From: UBA964 sp031382085
GTDB taxonomy: Bacteria > Pseudomonadota > Gammaproteobacteria > Steroidobacterales > Steroidobacteraceae
DNA: 64,000 bases
Assembly (NCBI GenBank): GCA_031382085.1
Contig: JANMYM010000065.1
Location: 1-64,000 of the forward strand
Direction: 5' to 3'
The translations under genes and the position numbers were made by a program. Positions 36,459 through 44,445 of the stretch are shown piece by piece. The first letter of the stretch is position 1. Each line of letters opens with the position of its first letter. A model generated the notes under the pieces. The model saw only the letters and a program-made list of their open reading frames with translations, ran no database searches and had not been told where the DNA came from.

Positions 36459-36934
36459 CCTGTCTTGTCCGCCGCGGCCGGTGGCAGCCGCTGGATCTGG
36501 CCGCGCAGCTCACCCGCCGGGTATTTCTGGCTGCGGATATTCACGTACATCCGGCCGGCTAACAAATACTGCAGCTGCGCATCTGTTAGCACAGCGGAGC
36601 CCTGCAGCGTGGACGCCGGGCGCTTGCCGCCCATGTCGACCTGCACGCCGGCATTCGTGCCGGGCCGCTGCGGCCCGTGCAGCGCCGCGCCAATGGCAGC
36701 CGAGGTCAGCGACTTGAATGAAACGCGCCATGAAAATCGCAGCGTGGCGCGATCCAGCTCGAAATCCGCGCGCCCGGAGCCCGGGCTGATCGTGGTCGAA
36801 CTCTGTTCCTCGGGCGTGAGACTCGCATAGAACCGGACCGGCGGCCCCGGGTCGTTCGCAAACAGGCCGGCCGGGGCGAGCAACAGTGCCGCCAGACAGC
36901 CCCATCGCAACCGTCGCTTCGTGCCTGAGGTCAT
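36455..36934 (-). CDS. CHRD-domain secreted protein, module B
   Basis: A 159-residue protein with a signal peptide (RRLRWGCLAALLLAPAGLFA) and one CHRD domain: YASLTPEEQSSTTISPGSG, RFSWRVSFKSLTSAAIGAAL, GVQVDMGG and the ending YPAGELRGQIQRL. The ATG at 36934 gives the signal peptide directly after the start; the frame is open 24 codons further. It is the first gene of the module B operon and its stop overlaps the next start (ATGA). It is the paralogue of the gene at 30.8-31.3 kb. Confidence 0.82.
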   Translation of the reverse strand: MTSGTKRRLRWGCLAALLLAPAGLFANDPGPPVRFYASLTPEEQSSTTISPGSGRADFELDRATLRFSWRVSFKSLTSAAIGAALHGPQRPGTNAGVQVDMGGKRPASTLQGSAVLTDAQLQYLLAGRMYVNIRSQKYPAGELRGQIQRLPPAAADKTG

Positions 36935-37014
36935 GATTGAGCAGAGGCTAGCGGCTAACGCCAGGCGACACCAGCCCACTGGACGACGACTCCGCTGAGC
37001 GGCCACGGCTCACT

Positions 37015-37043
37015 AAAAAAAACGCGGGCCGAAGCCCGCGTTT
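37015..37043 (-). terminator. Rho-independent terminator after the DUF4440 gene
   Basis: On the minus strand a perfect seven-base stem CGCGGGC/GCCCGCG (37023-37029 with 37034-37040), extended by three A/T pairs, is followed by eight T (the A run at 37015-37022). It lies 22 bases after the DUF4440 stop and so separates that gene from module B. Confidence 0.9.
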
Positions 37044-37064
37044 CTATCGTAACGATGAGCTGCG

Positions 37065-37904
37065 TTACTTCTTGTCGGCAATAAGCGTGGCCTGAGTCGC
37101 CCACACCTGCCAGCGACCGTCGCGCCGAATAAAGGTATCGGTGAAGCGCATCCGGCGGTCAAACGCCTGGCTCTTGTCGTCGGTGCCGGTCACATGGTTG
37201 ACGCCGGTGACGACGGCGGTGTCTCCCGACACCCGAACGTTGACGTCCGACAGCACAGCCGCCGTCAATTTGACCTTGCGTGTCCGGACGTCCGCGACAT
37301 CCTCGGCCTTGTCGGCCAGGGCGCCTGTGCGGCTCGATACGCTACTGTAGTCATAGGCCAGATTGCGCTCGAACCAGGCGACGTCATTGTTCACGTCCGC
37401 ATCGTTCCAGTCCTGCTCCATATAGAACAGCTGGCCCATATCGCCCAGCCGATGCCCGGCGTTACTAACAACCTGCCAGGCGCCCTTGCGCTTCTCGAGC
37501 ACATGCACGCTGCGCCGATACTGCGACCAGGGTTTGCCATCATCGCCGGTGCCAGTGACCACATTGCGATGAGAAATGACGGCGCCGTTGGCCGTGCACT
37601 GAATCGCATAGTGGTCGGGCACGGCCTTCTCGGTCGCCGGTTTACCGCGATTCGCGGCGGCGGTGGCCGCGATGCCGGCCAGCGTCTGGGCACGGTCCCG
37701 GCCCGCTGCATCCATGGAAAGATCCATAAAATCGTCGGCGTAAATCTTATCGAGCGCCGCCATGTCGCCACTCTCGGAAGCCGCACCCCAGGCACGATCC
37801 CATGCCTCGAGCGCCTTGACATCGGCACTGGAACACGCGGCGCCGGCAACCTGCATCGCACTGAGACCCAGCAAAGCGATGGGTAGTAACAGTTTTGTTT
37901 TCAT
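37065..37904 (-). CDS. Secreted protein with two DUF4440/NTF2-like domains
   Basis: A 279-residue exported protein with signal peptide MKTKLLLPIALLGLSAMQVA. It has two SnoaL/DUF4440-like halves: residues about 28-150 (WDRAWGAASESGDMAALDKI, YADDFMDLSMDA) and 160-275 (VAWFERNLAYDYSSVSSRTG, DTFIRRDGRWQVWATQATLI). Such domains are usually small-ligand binding. The duplicated form is less common. It is monocistronic, with a terminator 22 bases downstream and the receptor gene divergent upstream. Confidence 0.8.
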   Translation of the reverse strand: MKTKLLLPIALLGLSAMQVAGAACSSADVKALEAWDRAWGAASESGDMAALDKIYADDFMDLSMDAAGRDRAQTLAGIAATAAANRGKPATEKAVPDHYAIQCTANGAVISHRNVVTGTGDDGKPWSQYRRSVHVLEKRKGAWQVVSNAGHRLGDMGQLFYMEQDWNDADVNNDVAWFERNLAYDYSSVSSRTGALADKAEDVADVRTRKVKLTAAVLSDVNVRVSGDTAVVTGVNHVTGTDDKSQAFDRRMRFTDTFIRRDGRWQVWATQATLIADKK

Positions 37905-38128
37905 TGTTGATCCCCTGCATTATGGAAACCGCCAGTCTAGTACAAAACTAACGTTGGGGGCGGCGATGCTGCCGGTCGCCGCGTGGCGCGGAAGCTACAC
38001 CAGGACCCGGGCGGTACGCGCTGTTTGTAGAGCGGACAAGCCCACGGAGTGGGGTTTACCGGCAGGCATTCCGGCCTAACATCGGGATGCTGCTCTAAAA
38101 ATGACTTGAATATCCGGGGGATTGATTC
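37905..38128. promoter_or_regulatory. Divergent region between DUF4440 gene and TonB receptor
   Basis: A 224-base spacer with outward-facing starts. GGGGGATTG precedes the receptor ATG as its ribosome binding site. I see no clear operator palindrome or riboswitch-like fold. Confidence 0.35.
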
Positions 38129-40657
38129 ATGCCTACCAGCCGCTTTTTGTCTCGTACATCGCTCCTTGCGCTGGGTGTTGCGCTCGCGCTACCCGCCGCC
38201 GCTCCGGCCCTGGCGCAGGACCAACCGGGTTCCGAGGGCGGCCTGGCGCTTGAAGAAGTCACGGTGACGGCCCGCAAGATCGAAGAAAACCTGATGATGG
38301 TGCCCCTGGCGATCACGGCAATAACCGGCAAGGACTTAGAGGCCGTAGGCGCCAAGCAGCTCACAGACATCATGATGATTACGCCGAGCTTCTACTTCTC
38401 GAACCAGCAGGGCGCGTCGGGCCGCAACGACCGAACGGTTAATTCTTTGTTGTTCCGCGGCCTGTATCTGGACCGGAATTTCGGCCTCTCTGCCGGTGGC
38501 CAGCTGTTTGTCGACGGCGCACCGGTGCTCGGCGCTGCGCCGCCTCCGATATCGGACGTGGAGCGCGTCGAAATCCTCAAGGGTCCGCAAAGTGCTTACT
38601 TCGGACGGTCCGCCTTCGTGGGCGCGATCGGCTTCACGACGCGTGATCCGAGTGCCGAGTCCGGGGGCAGAATTTCGCTCGAAGGGTCAAGCTTCGATTC
38701 GCATGAAGCGAACCTGTCCATTGAGGGTCCACTGGGCAAATCGGCCACAGGCCGGGTCTCTATACGTAACTTCGAGCGCGGCGGCTACTACAACAATGCT
38801 GCGGTTGCCGACGAAAAACTGGGTGGACAGACCACGAACTCGATTTCCGGGACGGTGGTGTGGAAGCCGACCGAAAGCCTGAAGGCAAAGGCATTTGTTA
38901 ACTGGTTCATCGACGCGGATGGCGCTGTCGCGCAGGGCGCACTGCTGTCGGACAATTTCAACGGCCGACCGCAGGCTAACGGCACTTGCTCGACTTTCGC
39001 ACAATTGCCCGCTGGGACGCCGAGCACAGGTAACCCGAACGGCGGCCGCTCGCTGTATGGGTATTACTGCGGCACGATCCCCACTTTGGATCAGTTGCCT
39101 GCATATGCCCTGTCGGGCGACTACGACATAGCTCCGCAGGCTACCTATAACGCACTCTTCAATGGCCCGGCGAGCTGGTACACCTTTGACCCGAGCTTCA
39201 AGCAGCGCGGTGGCCTGCGGCGTGAGGCGGCGCAGAGCAGCGTTCGCCTCGACTGGAATTTTGGCGATGGATACACGCTGACGTCGATCAGTGCATATCA
39301 CCGAGACAAGTACCAGACGATCCTCGACCTGAACTACCGCAGTGGGCGCGACCGGGTGAACCCGTTCTACTCCGCGGCCACATCGGCCACACGGGTGCCG
39401 TGGATGCAAGCCCTGCTGCTGTCGCAGAGCTTTTTGCGCGACTGGAGTCAGGAACTCCGAATAACATCGCCGCAGGAGAAACGGCTGCGAGGGATGCTCG
39501 GCGTCAATTATTTTGACGGCTACAGTCGCGGCGGTACAGTCGTGGGTATTCTGCCAATCGGCGCGTCGTTCACGGCGCAAAAATCGATTCAGACGAGCAA
39601 GACACCCGCAGTTTTCGGAGCCATCAATTTTGACATCTCTGAGAAGGTCACGATCAGCGCCGAGGCGCGCTACCAGAAGGACAAGATCCACCAACAGGCA
39701 CTTGCGGTTCCCCAAGCCGGCCTTCCTCCCACCGGTCTTGCCGCACTGCCGCTGGATGCCGAATTCGCCAGCTTCTCCCCGCGCGTGTCAATCGACTGGG
39801 AGTACGCACCAAACTCTATCGTTTACGCCTTGTATTCGCGTGGCAACCGTCCAGGTGGTTTCAACGCCGGTTTTGTCACGCTGCCCGCGGCGGCGATTGC
39901 GGAGCTGCAGTCAAAAGTCCCGGACGGAAAACTCGGTTTTGAGGAGGAGCGGCTGGACAACTTGGAGGTCGGCGTGAAGTCCACGTGGCTTGACGGTCGT
40001 GCGCGCACAACTCTGACGGTTTACCGCGATAAGTGGAAGAACGGCCAAGTGGGAACGACGGTACCGCTGGCGGTCATTAACAACTTAGTGACTGTCACGA
40101 CAAACCAGGGTCTTGTGGATCTGGACGGCATCGAATTCGAAGGCAAGTTCGCGGTGACCCGCGGATTCTCCGTCGGTGCAACGTATGCCTTGAACAATTC
40201 CGAGATCAAGTCGTACGGGACTTCGCCGGGCGCCATCGCCGGTGCTTGCGCAGACTGCAATAACATCTACGGCAGCTTTGCAGGCGTGATAGGACGACCG
40301 CTGCCCGTGGTTCCAAAAACCACGTGGACGGTAAACGGCGAGTTCGATCGGCCGCTGAATGACAACCTCACTTGGTACGCTCGCGCCGACTACATGTACC
40401 AGGGCTCGAAATTCACTGATTTCGCAGAAGTCGCTCAGGTCGGCTCCCGCGTCAATCTGAACGCACGCATCGGTTTGCGCGCTGAGAAGTGGACGCTCGA
40501 GGCGTTCGGCACTAACTTGACGAACGACAAGACAATGCTGTCGGCACTGGGCGGTATCGACGTGTTCACTTTCCTGGTGGCGCCCACCAAGAATGCGATC
40601 CGATTCTCGCCGCCGATTCCGCAGTCATTTGGCCTGCGCGCCAGCTTCGAGTTCTGA
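38129..40657 (+). CDS. TonB-dependent outer-membrane receptor
   Basis: An 842-residue receptor with a signal peptide ending APALAQDQ, a TonB-box-like sequence LEEVTVTARKIEENL, the plug domain (LTDIMMITPSF, DVERVEILKGPQSAYFGRSA) and a beta barrel ending RASFEF with the usual aromatic terminus. It should import a siderophore, carbohydrate or other bulky ligand; the KIEENL pattern is common in receptors for catabolic substrates. Base use differs somewhat from its surroundings: the GTTAG word, frequent elsewhere, occurs only twice in 2.5 kb, which may point to later acquisition. A strong terminator follows. Confidence 0.93.
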   Translation: MPTSRFLSRTSLLALGVALALPAAAPALAQDQPGSEGGLALEEVTVTARKIEENLMMVPLAITAITGKDLEAVGAKQLTDIMMITPSFYFSNQQGASGRNDRTVNSLLFRGLYLDRNFGLSAGGQLFVDGAPVLGAAPPPISDVERVEILKGPQSAYFGRSAFVGAIGFTTRDPSAESGGRISLEGSSFDSHEANLSIEGPLGKSATGRVSIRNFERGGYYNNAAVADEKLGGQTTNSISGTVVWKPTESLKAKAFVNWFIDADGAVAQGALLSDNFNGRPQANGTCSTFAQLPAGTPSTGNPNGGRSLYGYYCGTIPTLDQLPAYALSGDYDIAPQATYNALFNGPASWYTFDPSFKQRGGLRREAAQSSVRLDWNFGDGYTLTSISAYHRDKYQTILDLNYRSGRDRVNPFYSAATSATRVPWMQALLLSQSFLRDWSQELRITSPQEKRLRGMLGVNYFDGYSRGGTVVGILPIGASFTAQKSIQTSKTPAVFGAINFDISEKVTISAEARYQKDKIHQQALAVPQAGLPPTGLAALPLDAEFASFSPRVSIDWEYAPNSIVYALYSRGNRPGGFNAGFVTLPAAAIAELQSKVPDGKLGFEEERLDNLEVGVKSTWLDGRARTTLTVYRDKWKNGQVGTTVPLAVINNLVTVTTNQGLVDLDGIEFEGKFAVTRGFSVGATYALNNSEIKSYGTSPGAIAGACADCNNIYGSFAGVIGRPLPVVPKTTWTVNGEFDRPLNDNLTWYARADYMYQGSKFTDFAEVAQVGSRVNLNARIGLRAEKWTLEAFGTNLTNDKTMLSALGGIDVFTFLVAPTKNAIRFSPPIPQSFGLRASFEF

Positions 40658-40683
40658 CCGCAAGAACAGCAACTGAGCTGTGC

Positions 40684-40712
40684 AACGGGGCCGGCAACGG
40701 CCCCGTTTTTTT
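40684..40712 (+). terminator. Rho-independent terminator after the TonB receptor
   Basis: A perfect ten-base stem AACGGGGCCG/CGGCCCCGTT with loop GCAA is followed by a run of seven T ending at 40712. It ends 55 bases after the receptor stop. Confidence 0.93.
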
Positions 40713-40720
40713 GGAACCAC

Positions 40721-40747
40721 AAAAAAAGGCAGCCATCGGGCTGCCTT
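40721..40747 (-). terminator. Rho-independent terminator after the PEP-CTERM gene
   Basis: On the minus strand a seven-base stem GGCAGCC/GGCTGCC with loop CGAT is followed by seven T (the A run 40721-40727). It serves the short gene at 40785-40958, back to back with the receptor terminator. Confidence 0.88.
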
Positions 40748-40784
40748 GCAAAGGAACTGAAAATTATCTGTTTATTCTTGGCGT

Positions 40785-40958
40785 TTATTTCTTGAACCGG
40801 CGCCGTGCGATTGCAGCGCCTGCCAGGCCCAGGGCTAGCAACGTCATGGAGGCCGGCTCCGGGACGTCGTAGATCACATCAACGGTCGCGATGGCGGGTG
40901 CAACCAGCAGTAATGCCGCAGCGCCGATCAACATCGCCTGCGAAAATAATTTGTTCAT
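40785..40958 (-). CDS. Minimal PEP-CTERM peptide
   Basis: A 57-residue protein with an N-terminal signal sequence (NKLFSQAMLIGAAALLLVA) and, after only about ten mature residues (IATVDVIYD), a complete PEP-CTERM sorting tail: VPEPASMTLLALGLAGAA, then ARRRFKK. PEP-CTERM tails direct export and cleavage by an exosortase, normally of much longer surface proteins. The ATG at 40958 has AGGAAA six bases upstream. No exosortase gene is in the window. It may be a peptide signal, a decayed surface protein or a true micro-surface protein. A terminator lies after it. Confidence 0.8.
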   Translation of the reverse strand: MNKLFSQAMLIGAAALLLVAPAIATVDVIYDVPEPASMTLLALGLAGAAIARRRFKK

Positions 40959-41122
40959 CAATTGTTTCCTAGTCTTGATGCATGCAAAGATTCGCAGGCA
41001 GCACCCTAACAACAGCAATATTGGTGCCAGAAACGCTAAGCGCCTGTATTGACAGGAGTTTTTCTCAGGCGACGCCGCAGATGCGCCGTGACGTGTAAGG
41101 AATGCCGACGCTCGGTGTTGCG

Positions 41123-41488
41123 CTATGTAAATTCGCCCTTGTCGGCGACGGCAATATGGAGAGCATGGCAGGGCTCCTCGCCCACGACGTGCACCAGATG
41201 CCCCTGCCCGCTTATGTCGAACAGCGTGAGCATGTCACCGCGCACAAACTGCCGCGTCTCGCCATTGCTGACGGTGATATTCATCTGCCCGGAAAACACG
41301 GCGACGAACATCAGATCGGGCGCGGTCTTGAAATCCGCGCTGTAACCCGGCTGGGAGAGGCTCATCTTCCAGTACTTGACGTTCTGGTTTTTCGACGAGA
41401 CGCGGCGCGGTACGCCGGTCTGCGGCAAGTCCGTTGTGCGAAAAAAAGAGTGGCCATGCTCATCGGCATCGACACATGTGAATTTCAT
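41123..41488 (-). CDS. Single-domain cupin protein
   Basis: A 121-residue cytoplasmic-looking cupin: KYWKMSLSQPGYSADFKTAP, a beta-strand run ending FVAVFSGQMNITVSNGETRQ, then FVRGDMLTLFDISGQGHLVH. The usual cupin histidines of motif 1 are not well kept, but a histidine remains in GHLVH. It is a tandem homologue of the next gene upstream; both share the YW-x3-SL-x-QPG phrase. It may bind a ligand rather than catalyse. It is the last gene of a four-gene operon with the bicupin and beta-propeller genes. Confidence 0.75.
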   Translation of the reverse strand: MKFTCVDADEHGHSFFRTTDLPQTGVPRRVSSKNQNVKYWKMSLSQPGYSADFKTAPDLMFVAVFSGQMNITVSNGETRQFVRGDMLTLFDISGQGHLVHVVGEEPCHALHIAVADKGEFT

Positions 41489-41497
41489 GGCTCGCTC

Positions 41498-41887
41498 CTA
41501 CTTCTTGAATTCGTAGTTGTCGACGCCCGGAAATGTCAGGCTCAACGTGATCACTGGATCGCGGCTACTCGCGAATGACGAGTGATGCAGCGACCGGCCG
41601 TGCACGTAAACCCCTTCGCCGGTGGCGGAACGGCGGATCTCGCCGCTCTGCAGCTTGTTGTCGAGATGTCCCGACATCGACCAGACCATGCGCGGTTGAT
41701 TGGTCAGGTGCATTTCATCGGCTCCGCCGCCGATCGGCTCACCCGGTTGATTCAGCGAAATGCCCCAGTACGCGCCATCCTGTTTTTCAGTCTCGGCGTG
41801 CAGGTCTGTCAGCTTTTTGAAGGGAATGTCGACCGTGCCCCAGCTGGAGCGGCCGTTAGCATCCCGGCTGAAGGATTTCATTTTCAT
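41498..41887 (-). CDS. Single-domain cupin protein, tandem homologue
   Basis: A 129-residue cupin related to the next gene downstream (AYWGISLNQPGEPIGGGADE against KYWKMSLSQPGYSADFKTAP). The second half has VYVHGRSLHHSSFASS, where a cupin metal histidine may lie. The ATG at 41887 overlaps the bicupin stop as ATGA, which decides the start. Function is unknown; tandem cupins beside beta-propeller and TonB genes are seen in carbohydrate or aromatic catabolism, which is inference here. Confidence 0.76.
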   Translation of the reverse strand: MKMKSFSRDANGRSSWGTVDIPFKKLTDLHAETEKQDGAYWGISLNQPGEPIGGGADEMHLTNQPRMVWSMSGHLDNKLQSGEIRRSATGEGVYVHGRSLHHSSFASSRDPVITLSLTFPGVDNYEFKK

Positions 41888-42723
41888 GGAGCCGCCTTTG
41901 CGCCATTGGTGGCAATGAATGAGGAATCTTCCAGAACATCCCAGTGGGTCGGCAGGCCCGCCTCCTCGCACAGCGCATCACCCGCCTGGACGGTCTTGGC
42001 TTCGTCGCCAACGGTGATTTCCATGCGCCCGGACAACATATAGATCAGCGCGTCAACCTGAGGCGTCACCGCGCCGGTCTTGCCCGGACTTGTCAGGCGC
42101 GCGATGCGGATGGAATTGCCGTCGAATACATAACGCTGCACCGCGACCGTCGCCGTGTCGACACCAGCCTTCGGGCCCGCGGTGAGTGGCGTCACTGGCG
42201 TGTCCCTGCCACGGATGACCAGCGACTTGGCGTCCGGTTTCGAATTACGCACCGTGTAAAGGACCACGGTCGTATCCTCCAACTTGCGCGGGATGCTGCG
42301 CAACACTCCGCTCGGCAGATTGACAACGTCGCCCGCACGAATCTGTACCGTTTGGCCAGCCGCACCGACGATCGCTGAGCCCTTGAGCACATAAAGCTGA
42401 GTTTCCGTGGTGATCTGGTGCAGCACGCCACCGCTTGCCTTGCGGAAGGTCAACACGCGGATTTCGCCATTGTTGAATTTGAACGCCTGGGAGTCATAGC
42501 GCACCGCGTTAGCCGGGGCGCGCGCCAGCTCGTCGGCGCCGGCTGCAATCAGGATGCGCGCACCGGTCTGCTCCGCCGCACCGGTCTGCAGTATCTCCCA
42601 CTCGGCCATCGCGACCACGGCTGTATCGGCGGCGAGCCGGATATTGCTCGCGGCATGCGCGCCTTGGGCGGTCGCCATAAATCCCGCAGCGAGCATCAGG
42701 TTCCTAACAAACTGTCGCTTCAC
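41884..42723 (-). CDS. Secreted double-cupin protein
   Basis: A 279-residue exported protein (signal peptide ending AQGAHA-AS). It carries two cupin-like barrels: residues about 75-150 (HQITTETQLYVLKGSAIVGA, VQIRAGDVVNLPSGVLRSI) and 185-270 (VDALIYMLSGRMEITVGDEA, VQAGDALCEEAGLPTHW). A histidine closes the second barrel (THWDV). The ATG overlaps the stop of the beta-propeller gene by four bases, and the stop overlaps the next cupin. It may bind or convert a small organic acid or sugar in the periplasm. Confidence 0.78.
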   Translation of the reverse strand: MKRQFVRNLMLAAGFMATAQGAHAASNIRLAADTAVVAMAEWEILQTGAAEQTGARILIAAGADELARAPANAVRYDSQAFKFNNGEIRVLTFRKASGGVLHQITTETQLYVLKGSAIVGAAGQTVQIRAGDVVNLPSGVLRSIPRKLEDTTVVLYTVRNSKPDAKSLVIRGRDTPVTPLTAGPKAGVDTATVAVQRYVFDGNSIRIARLTSPGKTGAVTPQVDALIYMLSGRMEITVGDEAKTVQAGDALCEEAGLPTHWDVLEDSSFIATNGAKAAP

Positions 42724-44381
42724 GTTCGCCCCCTGTTTTTTGACGCTCTCCGGGGCCGCAGGACCCGGATGGAATTATCGCCAGGACAAGTCAGGTACAC
42801 GGCGCCGGCAGCGTCCACAACGATGCCGGCCAGTGAGTCTTGCGGCAAGTCTAGGCCATCGAGTGACAGCGGCAGACCGCTTGCGAGTACCGTTCGCTGC
42901 TTGGCGCCAGGATCGATCGCCAATACGCGTCCGGCGCTGGCTTCGACCACGGCCAGCCGCCCATCCGGCAGCCGCGCAAGGCCCGTCGGCCGATTGAGGC
43001 CCGCAGCCACCCAAGTCTTTTGCCCGGATTGAAGATAGACCCGCTGTATACGGCCCGCGGCGAATTCGGTCACCAGCAGTACCTGCGGGCTCTCTTCCAT
43101 GAGCGCTACCGGTTGCTGCAGGCCGGACGCAAGGACCCTGGCGCCGCTGCCGTCAATTTGCAATAACTCGCCCGTTGCGCTGTCGGCGACCACCGCTGTC
43201 CCATCGCCTAACAACACCAGGCCTCTGGGGCTCTTGACCGCACTGCTCTCCCAGGCCACCTGCTCGGTTGTCCGGTCGATGGCGCGCAGTCGCGCCGCCG
43301 GGGCATTGGCAAGCACGATGCGCTGTGCGTTCGCCGCCACCGCAGTCGATGCACCGCGATTGCCGGCCCAGGGCGGGCGCGTCACCGCGCCGCTCTGCGA
43401 GTCGACAAACCGATAGCCGAATGGGTCCGCCACCAACAGGCTTGGCCGTCCCGACTCCAGTGTCAGGGTCAGGCCTAACGGCAACGTGAACCAGCCGCGC
43501 ACCAGCGTGCGCAGCGCACCCGAGGCGGTGTCGAATACCCGCAGGCTGCTGTCGGCGGCGCTGCTGAGAATGATCCTGCCGTGCGGCGCCAGCACCAGGC
43601 TGTCGAGCGGCGCCGGCAGATTTGTTAGCTTGGTCGACTGGCCCGTGGCCGGTACGGTGCGCCACAGGTCCCCGTTCAGATAGTCGACGCTGAACACATC
43701 GCCGTTCGGCGCCACCTTGACCGCGGCCGGCGCGCCCAGACCGGTCGCGATAATCGAGCGCGCACCGGACTCAATATCAATCGCGACCAGGCGATCGGTC
43801 CCGAACTGCGGCGCATACAGCCGTCCGTCCGGACCAAACGCAAAGCCATTCAACCGCCCCTGAGCACTCGCAATGCGGCGCGGCGGCTTGACCGCTAACG
43901 GATCCAGTTCCCAGAGCGTGTCATCGCCGGCGCCGACCTGGGCGGTGAACAAGCGGCCGGCTGCGTTGAAAGCGATCGGATTGACACGCGGCACGTCGCG
44001 CATCAGCACCTCCGGCCGGCCTCCGGGCCGCTGCGCGCGAATTTCCCCGGAGCGCTGCGCGGTCCAGGCCACGATACCGGCGGCCGGCGTACCGGCCGGA
44101 CCGACTGCGACGTCGTCGGACTCGCCGTGCGGCGAGTCGATAAATACGGTGACGGCCCCCGACTGCGGGTCGATCTGGTAGACGCGCTGACCATGAATGC
44201 TGGTGCCAAACAAGCGGCCCGCGTCGTCAAGGACAATTCCCTCCACGGCGTGCATGGCCGAGGGCGGCACCAAAACCTGTACCTCGTAGGTACCGACCGG
44301 CGCCAGACCGGCCGCCTGTGTGAGGGCAACCGCCTGAGTGCCCAGGACAACGATTGCACAGCGGGTAAGCCGATTGAGCAT
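42720..44381 (-). CDS. Secreted beta-propeller protein (SMP-30/NHL type)
   Basis: A 553-residue exported protein beginning MLNRLTRCAIVVLGTQAVAL. The mature part is built of repeated blades with the pattern GLxxxPxGxL/VxxxDxxxG, for instance DGRLYAPQFGTDRLVAIDIE, GDVFSVDYLNGDLWRT and LPDGRLAVVEASAGRVLAID. It is related to SMP-30/gluconolactonase and streptogramin-lyase-like propellers, though no catalytic set can be assigned. It leads the operon with three cupin genes. Its ATG at 44381 is 64 bases from the divergent cytochrome gene. Confidence 0.82.
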   Translation of the reverse strand: MLNRLTRCAIVVLGTQAVALTQAAGLAPVGTYEVQVLVPPSAMHAVEGIVLDDAGRLFGTSIHGQRVYQIDPQSGAVTVFIDSPHGESDDVAVGPAGTPAAGIVAWTAQRSGEIRAQRPGGRPEVLMRDVPRVNPIAFNAAGRLFTAQVGAGDDTLWELDPLAVKPPRRIASAQGRLNGFAFGPDGRLYAPQFGTDRLVAIDIESGARSIIATGLGAPAAVKVAPNGDVFSVDYLNGDLWRTVPATGQSTKLTNLPAPLDSLVLAPHGRIILSSAADSSLRVFDTASGALRTLVRGWFTLPLGLTLTLESGRPSLLVADPFGYRFVDSQSGAVTRPPWAGNRGASTAVAANAQRIVLANAPAARLRAIDRTTEQVAWESSAVKSPRGLVLLGDGTAVVADSATGELLQIDGSGARVLASGLQQPVALMEESPQVLLVTEFAAGRIQRVYLQSGQKTWVAAGLNRPTGLARLPDGRLAVVEASAGRVLAIDPGAKQRTVLASGLPLSLDGLDLPQDSLAGIVVDAAGAVYLTCPGDNSIRVLRPRRASKNRGRT

Positions 44382-44445
44382 CGCAGCAGCCTCTTTCGTT
44401 GCGCCTAGAATAGTGCCGGTCGAACACTTGGGGACAGTAAAGCGT

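Noticed and set aside
38687..39715. A 342-codon open frame antisense to the TonB receptor
   Set aside because: It mirrors the receptor gene's codon pattern, has no ribosome site or domain, and the receptor frame is certain.
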